Assembly (NCBI GenBank): GCA_019454985.1 | Contig: JACFNF010000016.1 | Location: 1 to 64,000, forward strand | Origin: Bacteroidales bacterium | GTDB lineage: Bacteria; Bacteroidota; Bacteroidia; Bacteroidales; F082 | Length of the DNA stretch: 64,000 bases | Reading direction: 5' to 3' | Part shown: positions 8,800-17,801 of the stretch, piece after piece | How the letters are laid out: each line of letters begins with the position of its first letter | Position numbering within the stretch: the stretch's first letter is position 1 | The notes under the pieces: generated by a model | What the model was told of the DNA's origin: nothing | The model's database searches: none | What the model saw: the letters and a program-made list of their open reading frames with translations, nothing else | Position numbers and translations under genes: made by a program

Positions 8800-11700
8800 T
8801 TATTGTACAACAAGCTTTTGGCTAACCGACATTTGGTCAATGCTGACGGTGTAAACCCCTTGCAGTAAATCTTTGAGTTGCAGTTGGAAATTCGGTTCAC
8901 TGATACGTACGCTAAGCCTGATCCTTCCTATTGCATCACTGATACGCAACATCTTACCAATATTTTCATCATTCGTCTGAACAAAAACAGAATGGTGTGC
9001 CGGATTAGGATAAAAAATCAGGCGGCTTGTGTTTGGCCGCACCACTTCCACTGCGGTCAAAGCAGTTACGGCAATATTATCAATGTAGAGGTTGTTTCCG
9101 AATTGGTTAAAGCTTTCAAAACGAAGCTTCACCCCTTTTTTTCCGCTAAATCCCGATAGATTGATGATCGGACATGAAGGGCCATAAGTGGTGGCTACAC
9201 ACCATTCCTGTTCCGACTGAGGTTCAAACGAAGCGAGGGTAGGCGGCGCAGTTTCGAATATTCCCTGTCCGTTGGGGCCGTTGGCGTACATCTTTTTCCA
9301 GGTCAGGCCACAATCGTCGGAAACACTCACAATAAGGCTGTCAATTTGTGCATAACGCTGTGCATAAGCGTATTCGAAAGTCAGATGAATCTGATCGAAC
9401 CCGCTGAAATCCATGGGCGGGCTTTCCAAATAATCGCGTTGATTGAAATTGCTGTAACCGATAAAATTCATCCATACTGCGGCGTTCCCATTTGAAAGGG
9501 TTTTCAGTTCCCAGGTTTTGGAATTATCGGGATTGGTCACCGTCCAGCCGCGTGAAAGAAGATTCGGCTGCTCAAAATTTTCTGTAAACGGCAAAGGCAT
9601 CCCGCCGATCTGAATCCATTGTTGTTTGAGTAAAGTAGCGGTACCATTGACGTTGGAAGCAGTGAGCCGAACGTCATAGCTGCCCAGCTCATTAAATTTC
9701 ACCACTGGGTGCTGCGAGGCAGCGGTCGTTCCCTGCATGAAGGTGATTGTAGCCGGGCTGATATCCCAAATCCATGTTTCGGGGCAATGGTTGGTGGCAT
9801 CGGTAAATCTCACAATCATTTCCGGGCAGCCTACTAAGCTCGAAGCTTCAAATTGAATATCGGGGACAGCCGCTTCACCTACGGTAATACAGTCATTACA
9901 GGTGTAGGTGTCCGTTCCTGAGGGGTTCGCTACTGTCAGGCTGACATCATAAACGCCCGGGGCTGTGTAACGGATTCCGGCAGGGTTCTGCTCGGTAGAT
10001 GTTGACGGGGTGCCTCCGGGAAAACTCCAGGAAAAAGTATAAGGAGTACCGCTTGAAACATCGCGAAAATCAATTGTGCAACCGGCTACAAGGCTGTCAG
10101 CAGAAGCCGTAAAACCGGCCACAGGCGCACTAAAATAAGGCGTGACGCTCCAAAGCCCGCGGCCATAGGTAGCAGCCCTGAGCAGATCGCCACCCGGGCC
10201 ATCGGCGTCATAGAATATTTCTATTTCGGTGACCTTTGCACTCGCCGGCATTCCTTCATTGAAATACATCCAGTCGTTCATCGAAGCATCGCGGTAAAAC
10301 ACTCCAATATCAGTTCCAAGGTAAAGCCCTTCATTGCTGTTTTTGTAATAAGCAATGCTGTTGATCTGAATGCCGGAAAGATTTGCAGTGATCTCAGTCC
10401 AACTCAACCCTCTGTCCTCCGATTTGAAAATACGGGTCTGCTGCGCGATATACACAATATTTTGGTTGACGGGATGGGTTTCGATAGCTGTGATGGTAGT
10501 GTTCGCAGGCAAGTTGGGAGTACGAATCTGCCACTGTACCACAGGATCTTTGGCATTATCGGTAAAATAAAGTTTATTACCGCTTGAAACATACAAAATA
10601 TTGGTATTGGCTTTAGCCAGAACAAGCTGATCGAGGTTGGCATTGCCAAAGGCGCTGATTTTTTGCCATTGCACATTGGATGTGTTGGATGCTTTGACAT
10701 TCATGCTCCTCCATACATTTTTATATCCCACAAACATGATATTTCCATCGTTGAAGTCGAGGGTGAAAGGCGTCACCCAGGCGCCGTCTTCGGTGATTCC
10801 GTTCACGTCTTTTCCGGCAATTTGTCCCTGACTGTTGTTGTTGAAATGCCGTTCGATGGCGCCATAATAAAGTGTTGAGTAACTGTAGCGATGATCCATA
10901 GGGTCGTAGGCGCATTCCATACCATCGCCGCCGTTCACGGCATCCCAGGTAGTTTCGTTCATCACCGAGCTGCCGTTATCCTGATATCCGTTGATAACAA
11001 AATTGCGTTTGGTGCGGCTTTGCCCAATTTTATAGGCCTGACTGATAACCAGTCCGTTGGAAATCTCTGTCCAGTTGACGCCACCATTTTCGGTCCAATA
11101 GAATCCGCCATCATTCCCGGCATAGAGACGGTTATTGTGCGGTGAATATTCTAAGATATGAAGATCAGCATGTACCGACTGCACTCCACATCCTCCGTAC
11201 CAGTGGCTTCGAATAGCCCAGGTTAAACCACCGTCGGTTGATTTGAAGCAGTTTACGCCACCGGCATAGATAATGTTGGCATCCAAAGGGTCAACAGCAA
11301 TATCCAGATCATACCAGGCTTGTCCGCCGGTACCACCATTACAATCCCATGACATGATATTGGGTGAGTTGGAGCGCATCTCAAAGCTTTCGCCTTTGTT
11401 CAAGGAACGATATAATCCTTTAAAGGCATCGGAAGAAGTAATGAGAAAATAAACCATATCGGGAGCAGCGGCCGACACTCCAATCACAGCCCGACTTCCG
11501 CCGGGCAAACCTGCTGAGATCTGATTAAAAGTCAATCCATTATCCAACGAACGGAAAAAGTTTCCTCCCGAAGCTGCATACACAATCTCGTGGTCGAGCG
11601 GGTGGAAAACAAGGTCTTTGAAGTTTCCCGTTTTCATTTTCACCCAGTTGACTCCGGCATCAGTCGTACGGTAAATACCGGTACTTGTAGCGGCCAGCAT

Positions 11701-12429
11701 CACCAACGGATCAACGGCATCCTGAGCCATCATGCCCACAGTGGCATTTCCCATTCCATTATTGGCCGGCTCCCATGTTGTTCCGCCGTCGAGGCTTCGC
11801 CAAACGCCTAAACCCGGCGCATCACCGGCATCACGATCGCCGGTTCCAATCAGAATATGCATTGGATTGGAACGATCCACCAGAATGGCCGATACGCCGA
11901 GGGTGGGCAGATGATCGGTAAGAACCGTCCAGCTCTGCCCGTGATTTTCGGTCATCCACAAACCGCCCGCCGGTGCGCCAACATACAATTTCTCAGGATT
12001 TACCGGATCGAAGGCAATGGCATTCAGCCTTCCAAGTCCCCGGTAACCGTTGTAACCCGAAGGTACATTGAAAGGACCCAAAGCCTCCCATTGGTTTTGC
12101 TGGTTGCTAAGCACTTTCCCCGATTTCATTATTTGGTCAAAAGCCTTGAGCTCACGGTCGGCAGCAGGCCTTTTCCCCTCCTGATCCACACGTTGTTGCA
12201 TCATGTATTCCCAACGTTTAAAAGGCTTGAAACCACTGCCACGGGTGACAGGGCGATCTTTCCAATACATTTCAAAGGCTTTCTGGGTCTCGAAAAAATT
12301 GGCACTTTCATCCATCATCATTTCCACCCAGTAAGGAGTGTTGGCCGTATCGGCTGTTTGACTGAGCAAGCTGTTGGCGAGGAAGATGAGTATGACAGAC
12401 AGCAAAAACCCTAAAGTTCTCTTACTCAT
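8800..12429 (-). CDS. T9SS-sorted Asp-box propeller with PKD domains
   Basis: The protein has 1209 residues with a signal peptide (MSKRTLGFLLSVILIFLANS). Residues ~110-760 contain at least seven Asp boxes (for example RSLDGGTTW, RTTDAGVNW, KSTDGGLTW, KSEDRGLSW), typical of sortilin/xyloglucanase-like tandem beta-propellers (VPS10/BNR). PKD domains lie at ~767-850 and ~855-940, a MAM/choice-of-anchor-like domain at ~943-1125, and a T9SS type A sorting domain at the end (YPNPAHHSVFVQT, GVYTVSI, final QKLVVQ). Propellers of this kind occur in secreted glycosidases and proteases; no catalytic acid can be assigned, so the substrate is unknown. The region from the first PKD to the C-terminus is paralogous to the downstream protein. 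It probably has its own promoter and could read through into that gene. Confidence 0.8.
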   Translation of the reverse strand: MSKRTLGFLLSVILIFLANSLLSQTADTANTPYWVEMMMDESANFFETQKAFEMYWKDRPVTRGSGFKPFKRWEYMMQQRVDQEGKRPAADRELKAFDQIMKSGKVLSNQQNQWEALGPFNVPSGYNGYRGLGRLNAIAFDPVNPEKLYVGAPAGGLWMTENHGQSWTVLTDHLPTLGVSAILVDRSNPMHILIGTGDRDAGDAPGLGVWRSLDGGTTWEPANNGMGNATVGMMAQDAVDPLVMLAATSTGIYRTTDAGVNWVKMKTGNFKDLVFHPLDHEIVYAASGGNFFRSLDNGLTFNQISAGLPGGSRAVIGVSAAAPDMVYFLITSSDAFKGLYRSLNKGESFEMRSNSPNIMSWDCNGGTGGQAWYDLDIAVDPLDANIIYAGGVNCFKSTDGGLTWAIRSHWYGGCGVQSVHADLHILEYSPHNNRLYAGNDGGFYWTENGGVNWTEISNGLVISQAYKIGQSRTKRNFVINGYQDNGSSVMNETTWDAVNGGDGMECAYDPMDHRYSYSTLYYGAIERHFNNNSQGQIAGKDVNGITEDGAWVTPFTLDFNDGNIMFVGYKNVWRSMNVKASNTSNVQWQKISAFGNANLDQLVLAKANTNILYVSSGNKLYFTDNAKDPVVQWQIRTPNLPANTTITAIETHPVNQNIVYIAQQTRIFKSEDRGLSWTEITANLSGIQINSIAYYKNSNEGLYLGTDIGVFYRDASMNDWMYFNEGMPASAKVTEIEIFYDADGPGGDLLRAATYGRGLWSVTPYFSAPVAGFTASADSLVAGCTIDFRDVSSGTPYTFSWSFPGGTPSTSTEQNPAGIRYTAPGVYDVSLTVANPSGTDTYTCNDCITVGEAAVPDIQFEASSLVGCPEMIVRFTDATNHCPETWIWDISPATITFMQGTTAASQHPVVKFNELGSYDVRLTASNVNGTATLLKQQWIQIGGMPLPFTENFEQPNLLSRGWTVTNPDNSKTWELKTLSNGNAAVWMNFIGYSNFNQRDYLESPPMDFSGFDQIHLTFEYAYAQRYAQIDSLIVSVSDDCGLTWKKMYANGPNGQGIFETAPPTLASFEPQSEQEWCVATTYGPSCPIINLSGFSGKKGVKLRFESFNQFGNNLYIDNIAVTALTAVEVVRPNTSRLIFYPNPAHHSVFVQTNDENIGKMLRISDAIGRIRLSVRISEPNFQLQLKDLLQGVYTVSIDQMSVSQKLVVQ

Positions 12430-12537
12430 ATTATACTGGTTTTATAGGATATTTTCTGGACAAAAATCGTAAAAGCTAACCGCCCCCTTTGTATCAAAAA
12501 GGATGAAGTCAAAATTTACAAGTTATCGGTCAGTACA

Positions 12538-12545
12538 CAAAGATA
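12538..12545 (-). promoter_or_regulatory. -7 box TATCTTTG (minus strand)
   Basis: This perfect TAnnTTTG box on the minus strand gives a leader of roughly 100 nt before the ATG at 12429. No -33 element was found. Confidence 0.4.
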
Positions 12546-12817
12546 CATAATAAATGCCAGCCCGGACGTTTCATCAACCGGATAAGCTGTGACAGCGTTT
12601 AAGGGCCTTTGTCTTCTTTTTCGTTTGGACATTTGAGGATTTGGAAATTTCTGTTTTGGGTGAAGATAATATTCTATTTGAAAGACTTTGAATTTGGAAA
12701 CATCGAACTATATTTCAACTGCAAGGGCCAAACGGCAAGGTTTTTATTCATCTCATTGATATTTGGCACTTTCCATCAAGGGGAAGTACAGCAAGCAGGG
12801 TTATTTGAATACTCTGG

Positions 12818-12849
12818 AATGGTGGCTTCGATTTTACTTAGCCACCATT
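12818..12849. repeat. Dispersed REP-like hairpin, copy 1
   Basis: A perfect 10-bp inverted repeat, AATGGTGGCT and AGCCACCATT, is separated by 12 nt. The same stem with the same spacing occurs again at 35911-35942. The right flank here (GTACGCATTG) matches the reverse complement of the left flank of the other copy at 8 of 10 bases, so the copies are inverted relative to each other. There is no T run, so it is not a terminator. Confidence 0.75.
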
Positions 12850-13085
12850 GTACGCATTGATAAGGTCTGTTTTCCTGTGCTATTCTGGTTCAAAAGCACA
12901 AAAAGCCTTTTTTGAAAATCAGCATTCAGCAATCCAAAAACACATAAATACTTAAACAATTAAACACTAAAAACTTTACTCGTCGCCTCACAATCTCAAC
13001 CCTGCTAAAGTGTGAAAATTATTATCCTTGTTACCAGATACACATCAAGCAAACATCTAATCCTTTTTCGGAAACAAAAAAATCT

Positions 13086-13093
13086 TAATTTTG
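13086..13093 (+). promoter_or_regulatory. -7 box TAATTTTG
   Basis: This perfect TAnnTTTG box lies 79 nt upstream of the ATG of the ketoacyl synthase gene at 13173. No -33 TTG is seen. Confidence 0.45.
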
Positions 13094-13172
13094 CCGCTCT
13101 TAAGGGGCCACAGGCTGCAAAGAAATTTCGTAAACACAAATAACACAGATTCAACACATTAACTCAGATATT

Positions 13173-14252
13173 ATGGCTAAATACCAGAACATCGTCATCA
13201 CCGGAACGGGGAGTTTCATTCCCGAAAGAATCGTACCGAATGCTGATTTTATCCAACAGCCTTTCTATGAAAAGGATCAAAGCCCCATCACCAATCCGGG
13301 CGAGGAAATCACACGTAAGTTTCAGGAAATCACTGGTATTGGCGAACGTCGTTGGGCTGACAGTCAGATGAACAATTCCGACATCGCAGCTATGGCAGCC
13401 CGCGAAGCCATTCGCGATAGCGGCATTGACCCGGAAACCATTGACCAGATTATTGTGGCACACAATTTTGGCGATGTTGAACACGGAACAATTCAGACCG
13501 ACATGCTACCCAGCATTGGTTCAAGGGTAAAAAACCTGTTGGGCATCACTAACCCGAGTTGCATCCCTTACGATGTGATTTTTGGCTGCCCTGGCTGGGT
13601 TCAGGGGATGATTCAGGCACATTCTTTTATCCGTTCGGGTATGGCCAAACGTTGTCTGGTGATTGGAACCGATATTTTGAGTCGAATGGTGGATCTATTC
13701 GATCGCGATGCCATGATTTTCAGTGATGGCGCCGGCGCTGTCATCTTAGAATTAGTGGAAGAAGAAGAGCCGCGCGGATACCTCTCGCATTCCTTTGCCT
13801 CACATACTCAGGACGAGGTCGGATATCTTTATCTGGGACAGTCGAATGAGCCGGGAAGCAACCCCAAAAACAAATACATCAAAATGTTGGGGCGAAAAAT
13901 CTACGAATATTCCCTCACTCAGGTTCCCCTTGCCATGAAACTGGCTTTGGATAGGTCGGAGCAACCGGTTCAGGATTTAAAAAAGATTCTCATTCATCAG
14001 GCCAACGAAAAGATGGATGAAGCCATCATCCAGCGTTTTTACAGGCAATACCAGCTCAAGGCGGATATTGCCAATGTGATGCCGATGAATATCCGCACAC
14101 TTGGCAACAGTTCGGTAGCCACCATCCCAACGCTTTACGATATGATTCTGAAAAAACAGCTCCCCGGACACAGCATCCACCCGGGCGATCTGCTGATGTT
14201 TGCTTCGGTTGGCGCAGGGATGAACATCAACGCCATTGTTTACAAGCAGTAA
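13173..14252 (+). CDS. 3-oxoacyl-ACP synthase III family protein
   Basis: The protein has 359 residues, a little longer than typical FabH (~320). The KAS III catalytic triad is visible: Cys139 in FGCPGWV, His275 in IHQANEK and Asn312 in LGNSSVA. This thiolase-fold family condenses an acyl-CoA starter with malonyl-ACP (fatty acid initiation) or makes related C-C bonds in secondary metabolism. The active-site segment FGCPGWVQGM differs from the usual NAACAGF-type sequence of housekeeping FabH, and no fab genes are adjacent, so a specialised starter or product is possible. The ATG follows a plausible leader. A CoA-binding protein begins 7 bp downstream and is probably co-transcribed. Family assignment is firm; the substrate is unknown. 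Confidence 0.8.
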   Translation: MAKYQNIVITGTGSFIPERIVPNADFIQQPFYEKDQSPITNPGEEITRKFQEITGIGERRWADSQMNNSDIAAMAAREAIRDSGIDPETIDQIIVAHNFGDVEHGTIQTDMLPSIGSRVKNLLGITNPSCIPYDVIFGCPGWVQGMIQAHSFIRSGMAKRCLVIGTDILSRMVDLFDRDAMIFSDGAGAVILELVEEEEPRGYLSHSFASHTQDEVGYLYLGQSNEPGSNPKNKYIKMLGRKIYEYSLTQVPLAMKLALDRSEQPVQDLKKILIHQANEKMDEAIIQRFYRQYQLKADIANVMPMNIRTLGNSSVATIPTLYDMILKKQLPGHSIHPGDLLMFASVGAGMNINAIVYKQ

Positions 14253-14259
14253 GCTACCG

Positions 14260-14622
14260 ATGGACGGTAAAGTGCTCGTTGTGGGCGCATCCGATAAACC
14301 CGAAAGGTTTTCGTTTCGAGCTATAAAGCTCTTGCAGGCACACGGCTATAAAGTGATTGCTGTCGGGAGTCGTCCAAAGCCGGATTTCGACCCGCCGATT
14401 GTCACACAAATCCCTCAGGATGAGAAAATTGACACTATTTGTCTGTATCTGAATCCCGAACGTCAAAACGACATCCTGCAACAGCTCATCCGGCTTGCTC
14501 CACGCCGAATCATCTTTAATCCCGGGACAGAAAATCATGATTTTGCGCTGCTGGCACAACAAAACGGAATCCTTACCGTTGACGATTGTACGCTGGTGAT
14601 GTTATCCGGCGGATATTTTTAA
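14260..14622 (+). CDS. CoA-binding (YccU-like) domain protein
   Basis: The protein has 120 residues and consists of a single Rossmann-like CoA-binding domain: VLVVGASDKPERFSFRA at the N-terminus, then GYKVIAVGSRP, and a C-terminal TVDDCTLVML. The family resembles the N-terminal domain of succinyl-CoA synthetase alpha subunits and binds CoA, but has no defined enzymatic role. The ATG at 14260 is chosen over a TTG at 14236 that would overlap the upstream gene. It lies 7 bp after the ketoacyl synthase stop, suggesting co-transcription and possibly a shared acyl-CoA function. Confidence 0.75.
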   Translation: MDGKVLVVGASDKPERFSFRAIKLLQAHGYKVIAVGSRPKPDFDPPIVTQIPQDEKIDTICLYLNPERQNDILQQLIRLAPRRIIFNPGTENHDFALLAQQNGILTVDDCTLVMLSGGYF

Positions 14623-14642
14623 ATGTATTCGTCACAAACCCT

Positions 14643-14650
14643 TATCTTTG
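14643..14650 (+). promoter_or_regulatory. -7 box TATCTTTG
   Basis: This perfect TAnnTTTG box lies 16 nt before the ATG at 14667. It supports that start and excludes upstream in-frame alternatives that overlap the CoA-binding gene. Confidence 0.5.
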
Positions 14651-14666
14651 CCCGTTGAGACCACTG

Positions 14667-15860
14667 ATGAACGATATGGCCCTGAAAATCCGGACACTCC
14701 ATCCTTTTTTTGTACGCCTTTATGTTGTTGCTTTCTTGCTGCTTCCTTTCATTGGCCGGGCACAACCCGATTGCACCATCAGTTGCGATCACCCAATGCC
14801 GGTATGCAAAGGGACGCATCTTTTGTTTTCTGCCAATCAAGCTACCGGATGCGTTTATTCCTGGTCTATCAATCAAAGCAACAGCCCATCTATAGCACAT
14901 CAGGCCACCATCAATCAGACGGTTATCCTTACCGTCACCGATACCGTCAATCAGTTGAGCTGCACCAGTCAGCCTTTTGAGATAGAGATTTTTCCCGAAG
15001 TACAGATTCTGTTTGAGCAGATGCAGCTCACCTGTTCCAATTCGGATAACGACAACGGTCAGACGGCTATGGTGCGCGCCACGGCTACCGGCCAGAGCGG
15101 ACCTTACACCTATCAGTGGGATGTGCGACCTACACAAATTGCGCCCGGAAATCCCTCTTTAGCCATCGGGCTCAAAGCTCATCAGCGTTATGCCATCAAA
15201 GTGACCGACCAAAACGAATGTATCACCCGCGACACCTTTTTCACACGCGCCTATCCTAATCCAGTGATTGAAGTTTTTAGCGATCCCGATACAGCTTTTA
15301 TCCAAAAACCTTATGTGAATTTTGAATACGTCAACAAATCGGCCGACAGCATTCAGATCACGGGGCAATATTGGGAGATGGGTGACGAAAGTCAGCGCGT
15401 GGAGTTGGAAAAGCCTATGCACACCTATACGGAAGTTGGCGATTACAAGGTTGTCCTCACCGTATATACCAACTATGGTTGCGACACCGTTTATTTCAAA
15501 GACGTGAAAGTGATGCCCATCAGACTGAGTATCCCCAACATTATCACACCTAACAACGATGGCATCAACGATGTGTTGGTGATCACCGAAGGACCGGCCG
15601 AAAAGCCCGAAGAGGGGCTGAAAGCAGGTTCGGCAATGCAGGAAGGCGGGATAAGACCACTTTCGGCCTATTACAAGAAAACGGCACTCACCATCTTTAA
15701 CCGGCAGGGCCGCGTTGTGTACGAATCGTCGGACTATAACAACGACTGGGGCGGAAAAGGATTGAGCGATGGCGTGTATTTCTATGTCCTCAAATGCGAA
15801 GGTTTCAAGAGTAACGATGTGTACAAAGGCAGCATCACCATTTTTGGAAGTAGCAATTAA
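14667..15860 (+). CDS. Gliding-type T9SS (CHU_C) surface protein
   Basis: The protein has 397 residues with an N-terminal signal peptide ending near GRAQPD. Residues ~20-200 form Ig-like beta domains with several cysteines (CTISCDHPMPVCKG). A PKD-like domain lies at ~215-290 (HTYTEVGDYKVVLTV). The final ~90 residues are a type B T9SS sorting domain of the gliding-motility C-terminal kind: IPNIITPNNDGINDVL, LTIFNRQGRVVYES, DGVYFYVLKC and the terminal KGSITIFGS. It is likely exported by T9SS and kept on the surface as an adhesin-like protein. ATG 14676 is an alternative start. It has its own promoter and no obvious partner. Confidence 0.8.
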   Translation: MNDMALKIRTLHPFFVRLYVVAFLLLPFIGRAQPDCTISCDHPMPVCKGTHLLFSANQATGCVYSWSINQSNSPSIAHQATINQTVILTVTDTVNQLSCTSQPFEIEIFPEVQILFEQMQLTCSNSDNDNGQTAMVRATATGQSGPYTYQWDVRPTQIAPGNPSLAIGLKAHQRYAIKVTDQNECITRDTFFTRAYPNPVIEVFSDPDTAFIQKPYVNFEYVNKSADSIQITGQYWEMGDESQRVELEKPMHTYTEVGDYKVVLTVYTNYGCDTVYFKDVKVMPIRLSIPNIITPNNDGINDVLVITEGPAEKPEEGLKAGSAMQEGGIRPLSAYYKKTALTIFNRQGRVVYESSDYNNDWGGKGLSDGVYFYVLKCEGFKSNDVYKGSITIFGSSN

Positions 15861-15885
15861 ACTTCTGCCATCGAAGATTATTCAC

Positions 15886-15893
15886 TACTTTTG
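15886..15893 (+). promoter_or_regulatory. -7 box TACTTTTG
   Basis: This perfect TAnnTTTG box lies 56 nt before the ATG at 15950. It is the likely promoter of the DUF1573-yajC-ybbR-coaE operon. Confidence 0.5.
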
Positions 15894-15949
15894 CCATTAT
15901 TTTTTTTGATCCCCCGTTGTCCATGACAAAGACTTCAAACACAACAACA

Positions 15950-16423
15950 ATGTCATTTTCAGCTTTTTGTCGTCCAATGCGGACCTTGCTCCTTTTTTTG
16001 ATGACGGCTGTTCTTTTTTCAGGTTGCCAACAGCAATCAGAGCGGTCGGGTTCATTAGTGAACAATCCAAACTCTGCCATAGAAAACCCCAATGCCAAAA
16101 CTGCACGAATCAGCTTTACTAAAACGGAGCATGATTTTGGCCGGCTCATCCAGGGTGAGAAAGTGGTTCAGGTTTTCCATTTCACCAACACCGGCGATGC
16201 CGATTTGATCATCAGTTCGGTCAGCGCCAGCTGCGGATGTACGGCGAGCAAGTTTACCAAAGACCGCATTAAACCAGGCGAGCAAGGACAGATAGAAGTC
16301 ACTTTCGATTCATCAGGACAAAAAGGCGTTCAAAACAAAACCGTCACCGTTTTGTGCAACGGACAGCCATCCACCACTGTTTTACGGCTTAAAGCACAGG
16401 TTGCCACTGCATTATCCTATTAA
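15950..16423 (+). CDS. DUF1573 domain lipoprotein
   Basis: The protein has about 157 residues from ATG 15950. A second ATG at 15977 gives a classic short lipoprotein signal (MRTLLLFLMTAVLFSGC) and may be the true start; another ATG lies at 15923. The lipobox FSGC is followed by a DUF1573 immunoglobulin-like domain: ARISFTKTEHDFGRLIQGE, FTNTGDADLIISSVSASCGC and PGEQGQIEVTFDSSG. DUF1573 proteins are frequent periplasmic or surface Ig-like proteins of Bacteroidota with no defined biochemical role. It is the first gene of a compact operon with yajC, ybbR and coaE, an order often seen in this phylum. Confidence 0.8.
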   Translation: MSFSAFCRPMRTLLLFLMTAVLFSGCQQQSERSGSLVNNPNSAIENPNAKTARISFTKTEHDFGRLIQGEKVVQVFHFTNTGDADLIISSVSASCGCTASKFTKDRIKPGEQGQIEVTFDSSGQKGVQNKTVTVLCNGQPSTTVLRLKAQVATALSY

Positions 16424-16437
16424 TCCAACGTTATCAT

Positions 16438-16764
16438 ATGAATTATCTGAACATCTTACTTTTTGCTCCGCCTGCCGATGGTCAGGCTTCGGGCGGCCTC
16501 ATGTCGTTCGTCCCACTGATTTTGATCATGGTCGTTTTCTACTTCTTTTTCATCCGGCCACAGATGAAAAAGGCCAAAGAACAGAAAAAGTTCCGTGAAG
16601 CCCTTCAGAAAGGCGATAAAGTCGTCACAATCGGCGGAATCCACGGGAAAATTGCCGGTATCAAGGACAATACCGTGATTTTAGAAGTGGATACCGACAC
16701 GAAAATTGAAGTTGAGAAAAGCGCCATCCTTTCCGACGCCACCCAGGTCGGCATGACCAAGTAA
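16438..16764 (+). CDS. yajC: Preprotein translocase subunit YajC
   Basis: The protein has 108 residues, usual for YajC. One transmembrane segment (about residues 22-40, VPLILIMVVFYFFFI) is followed by the family signature RPQMKKAKEQKKFREAL and the cytosolic domain GDKVVTIGGIHGKIAGI. YajC associates with SecDF in the inner membrane and modulates protein export. It starts 14 bp after the DUF1573 gene. It is followed by a hairpin at 16769 that may reduce readthrough into ybbR. Confidence 0.92.
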   Translation: MNYLNILLFAPPADGQASGGLMSFVPLILIMVVFYFFFIRPQMKKAKEQKKFREALQKGDKVVTIGGIHGKIAGIKDNTVILEVDTDTKIEVEKSAILSDATQVGMTK

Positions 16765-16768
16765 AAAA

Positions 16769-16801
16769 TAAGGGCCGGCCTACAGGGTCGGCCTTGTTTT
16801 T
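16769..16801 (+). terminator. Intrinsic terminator (possibly partial)
   Basis: A GC-rich stem (AAGGGCCGGCC/GGTCGGCCTT, with one bulged G) and tacag loop are followed by GTTTTT. It lies inside an operon, so it is probably an attenuating rather than an absolute stop, unless ybbR has its own promoter. Confidence 0.65.
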
Positions 16802-16826
16802 CAATTGTCATTTTCATTCAGCACAG

Positions 16827-17801
16827 ATGCAAGCGACACCCGGCAATACTGAACCTACCCGCGAAAAAGCGCCAAAAGAGCGACGTCTTTACGCTTTTAG
16901 CTTTTTCCTGATTCTGTCGTCGCTCCTATGGCTTTTTGTCAAACTTGCCGCAAGCTATACCATCCCCATCAAACTCCGGCTAGAGCTGACCCATCCGCCG
17001 GTCGAATATCACATCAATGATCATCAGTCGCGGCCCGAAATCAATGCAACGATTACTTCCAAAGGGTTTGGACTGTTGAAATTTTACACGTCGAAGTTCA
17101 AAAACAAACCCGTCACGGTTCCGGTTGATCAGCTTCATCCGCATCGTCAAAACCAGAATACTTTTTACATCACGGCTTCAAATCTAAGAAGTTACCTAGC
17201 CGCCGAGCTCAACCTCATCGAGAGCCATCTTGTGGTTTCCGATGGCGACCTTGTTTTTAATATGGAGCCTCTTGCCGAGCGTAAAGTTGCCATCAGGGCA
17301 GTTTATGATCTGCATTTTGAAAGCCAGTTTAAGCTTTACGGAAAGGTGAAGACAGAGCCCGACAGCGTGTTGGTGCTTGCGCCAACTGGCGTGATTGACA
17401 CCTTAAAATTCATTGAAACAGAAGTCATTAAGCGAAATAAGGTTGCCGAAAATTTCCAGGAAAAGGTGCAATTGCGTCAAAATCCCATTCTAAAACCAAG
17501 AGAAAACTTTGTGACGGCCGAATTTGTGGTCGAACAATTTACGGAATCAACCGCCGAAGTCCTCATCGGTAAACCTGCCAGGCTAAAAATCAAACTTTTC
17601 CCCGCAAAAGCCAAAGTCGTTTTTTCGGTGGCGATGAAAGACTTTCATAAAACAAATGCCGATCTTTTTGTCGTGGAAGCTGACACTTCGGGGATTGGCA
17701 CTCACAACAAGTTCTTGTCGCTGAGGTTGATTCAGCACCCTGACAATGTAAGCGTGAGCCGCATTGAGCCCGAACAAGTGGAATACATCCTGCTGAAATG
17801 A
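16827..17801 (+). CDS. YbbR-like domain protein
   Basis: The protein has 324 residues from the ATG at 16827. One N-terminal transmembrane helix (about residues 23-42, FFLILSSLLWLFVKLA) anchors a periplasmic region of YbbR-type beta repeats (PVEYHINDHQSRPEINATI early; GVIDTLKFIETEVI and the final PEQVEYILLK later). In Bacteroidota this gene sits between yajC and coaE, as here. YbbR proteins in other bacteria are linked to regulation of c-di-AMP cyclase CdaA, but that partner is not in the window, so the role is only inferred. The stop codon overlaps the coaE start (ATGA), implying translational coupling. Confidence 0.75.
   Translation: MQATPGNTEPTREKAPKERRLYAFSFFLILSSLLWLFVKLAASYTIPIKLRLELTHPPVEYHINDHQSRPEINATITSKGFGLLKFYTSKFKNKPVTVPVDQLHPHRQNQNTFYITASNLRSYLAAELNLIESHLVVSDGDLVFNMEPLAERKVAIRAVYDLHFESQFKLYGKVKTEPDSVLVLAPTGVIDTLKFIETEVIKRNKVAENFQEKVQLRQNPILKPRENFVTAEFVVEQFTESTAEVLIGKPARLKIKLFPAKAKVVFSVAMKDFHKTNADLFVVEADTSGIGTHNKFLSLRLIQHPDNVSVSRIEPEQVEYILLK

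Larger units (their letters stand above)
12430..13172. other. 743-bp intergenic region
   Basis: This gap separates the divergent T9SS gene and the ketoacyl synthase gene. It holds a minus-strand -7 box (12538-12545), one dispersed hairpin repeat (12818-12849) and a plus-strand -7 box (13086-13093). An 83-codon reading frame at 12609-12860 has no recognisable features or start signal and is not called as a gene. The remainder is AT-rich with no structure I can name. Confidence 0.5.

Noticed and set aside
11857..12414. 185-codon open frame antisense to the 1209-residue T9SS protein
   Set aside because: Contained in the opposite gene and without family features.
12609..12860. 83-codon open reading frame in the gap before the ketoacyl synthase gene
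   Set aside because: No recognisable domain, no promoter or start context, composition unlike neighbouring genes, and it spans the dispersed hairpin repeat.
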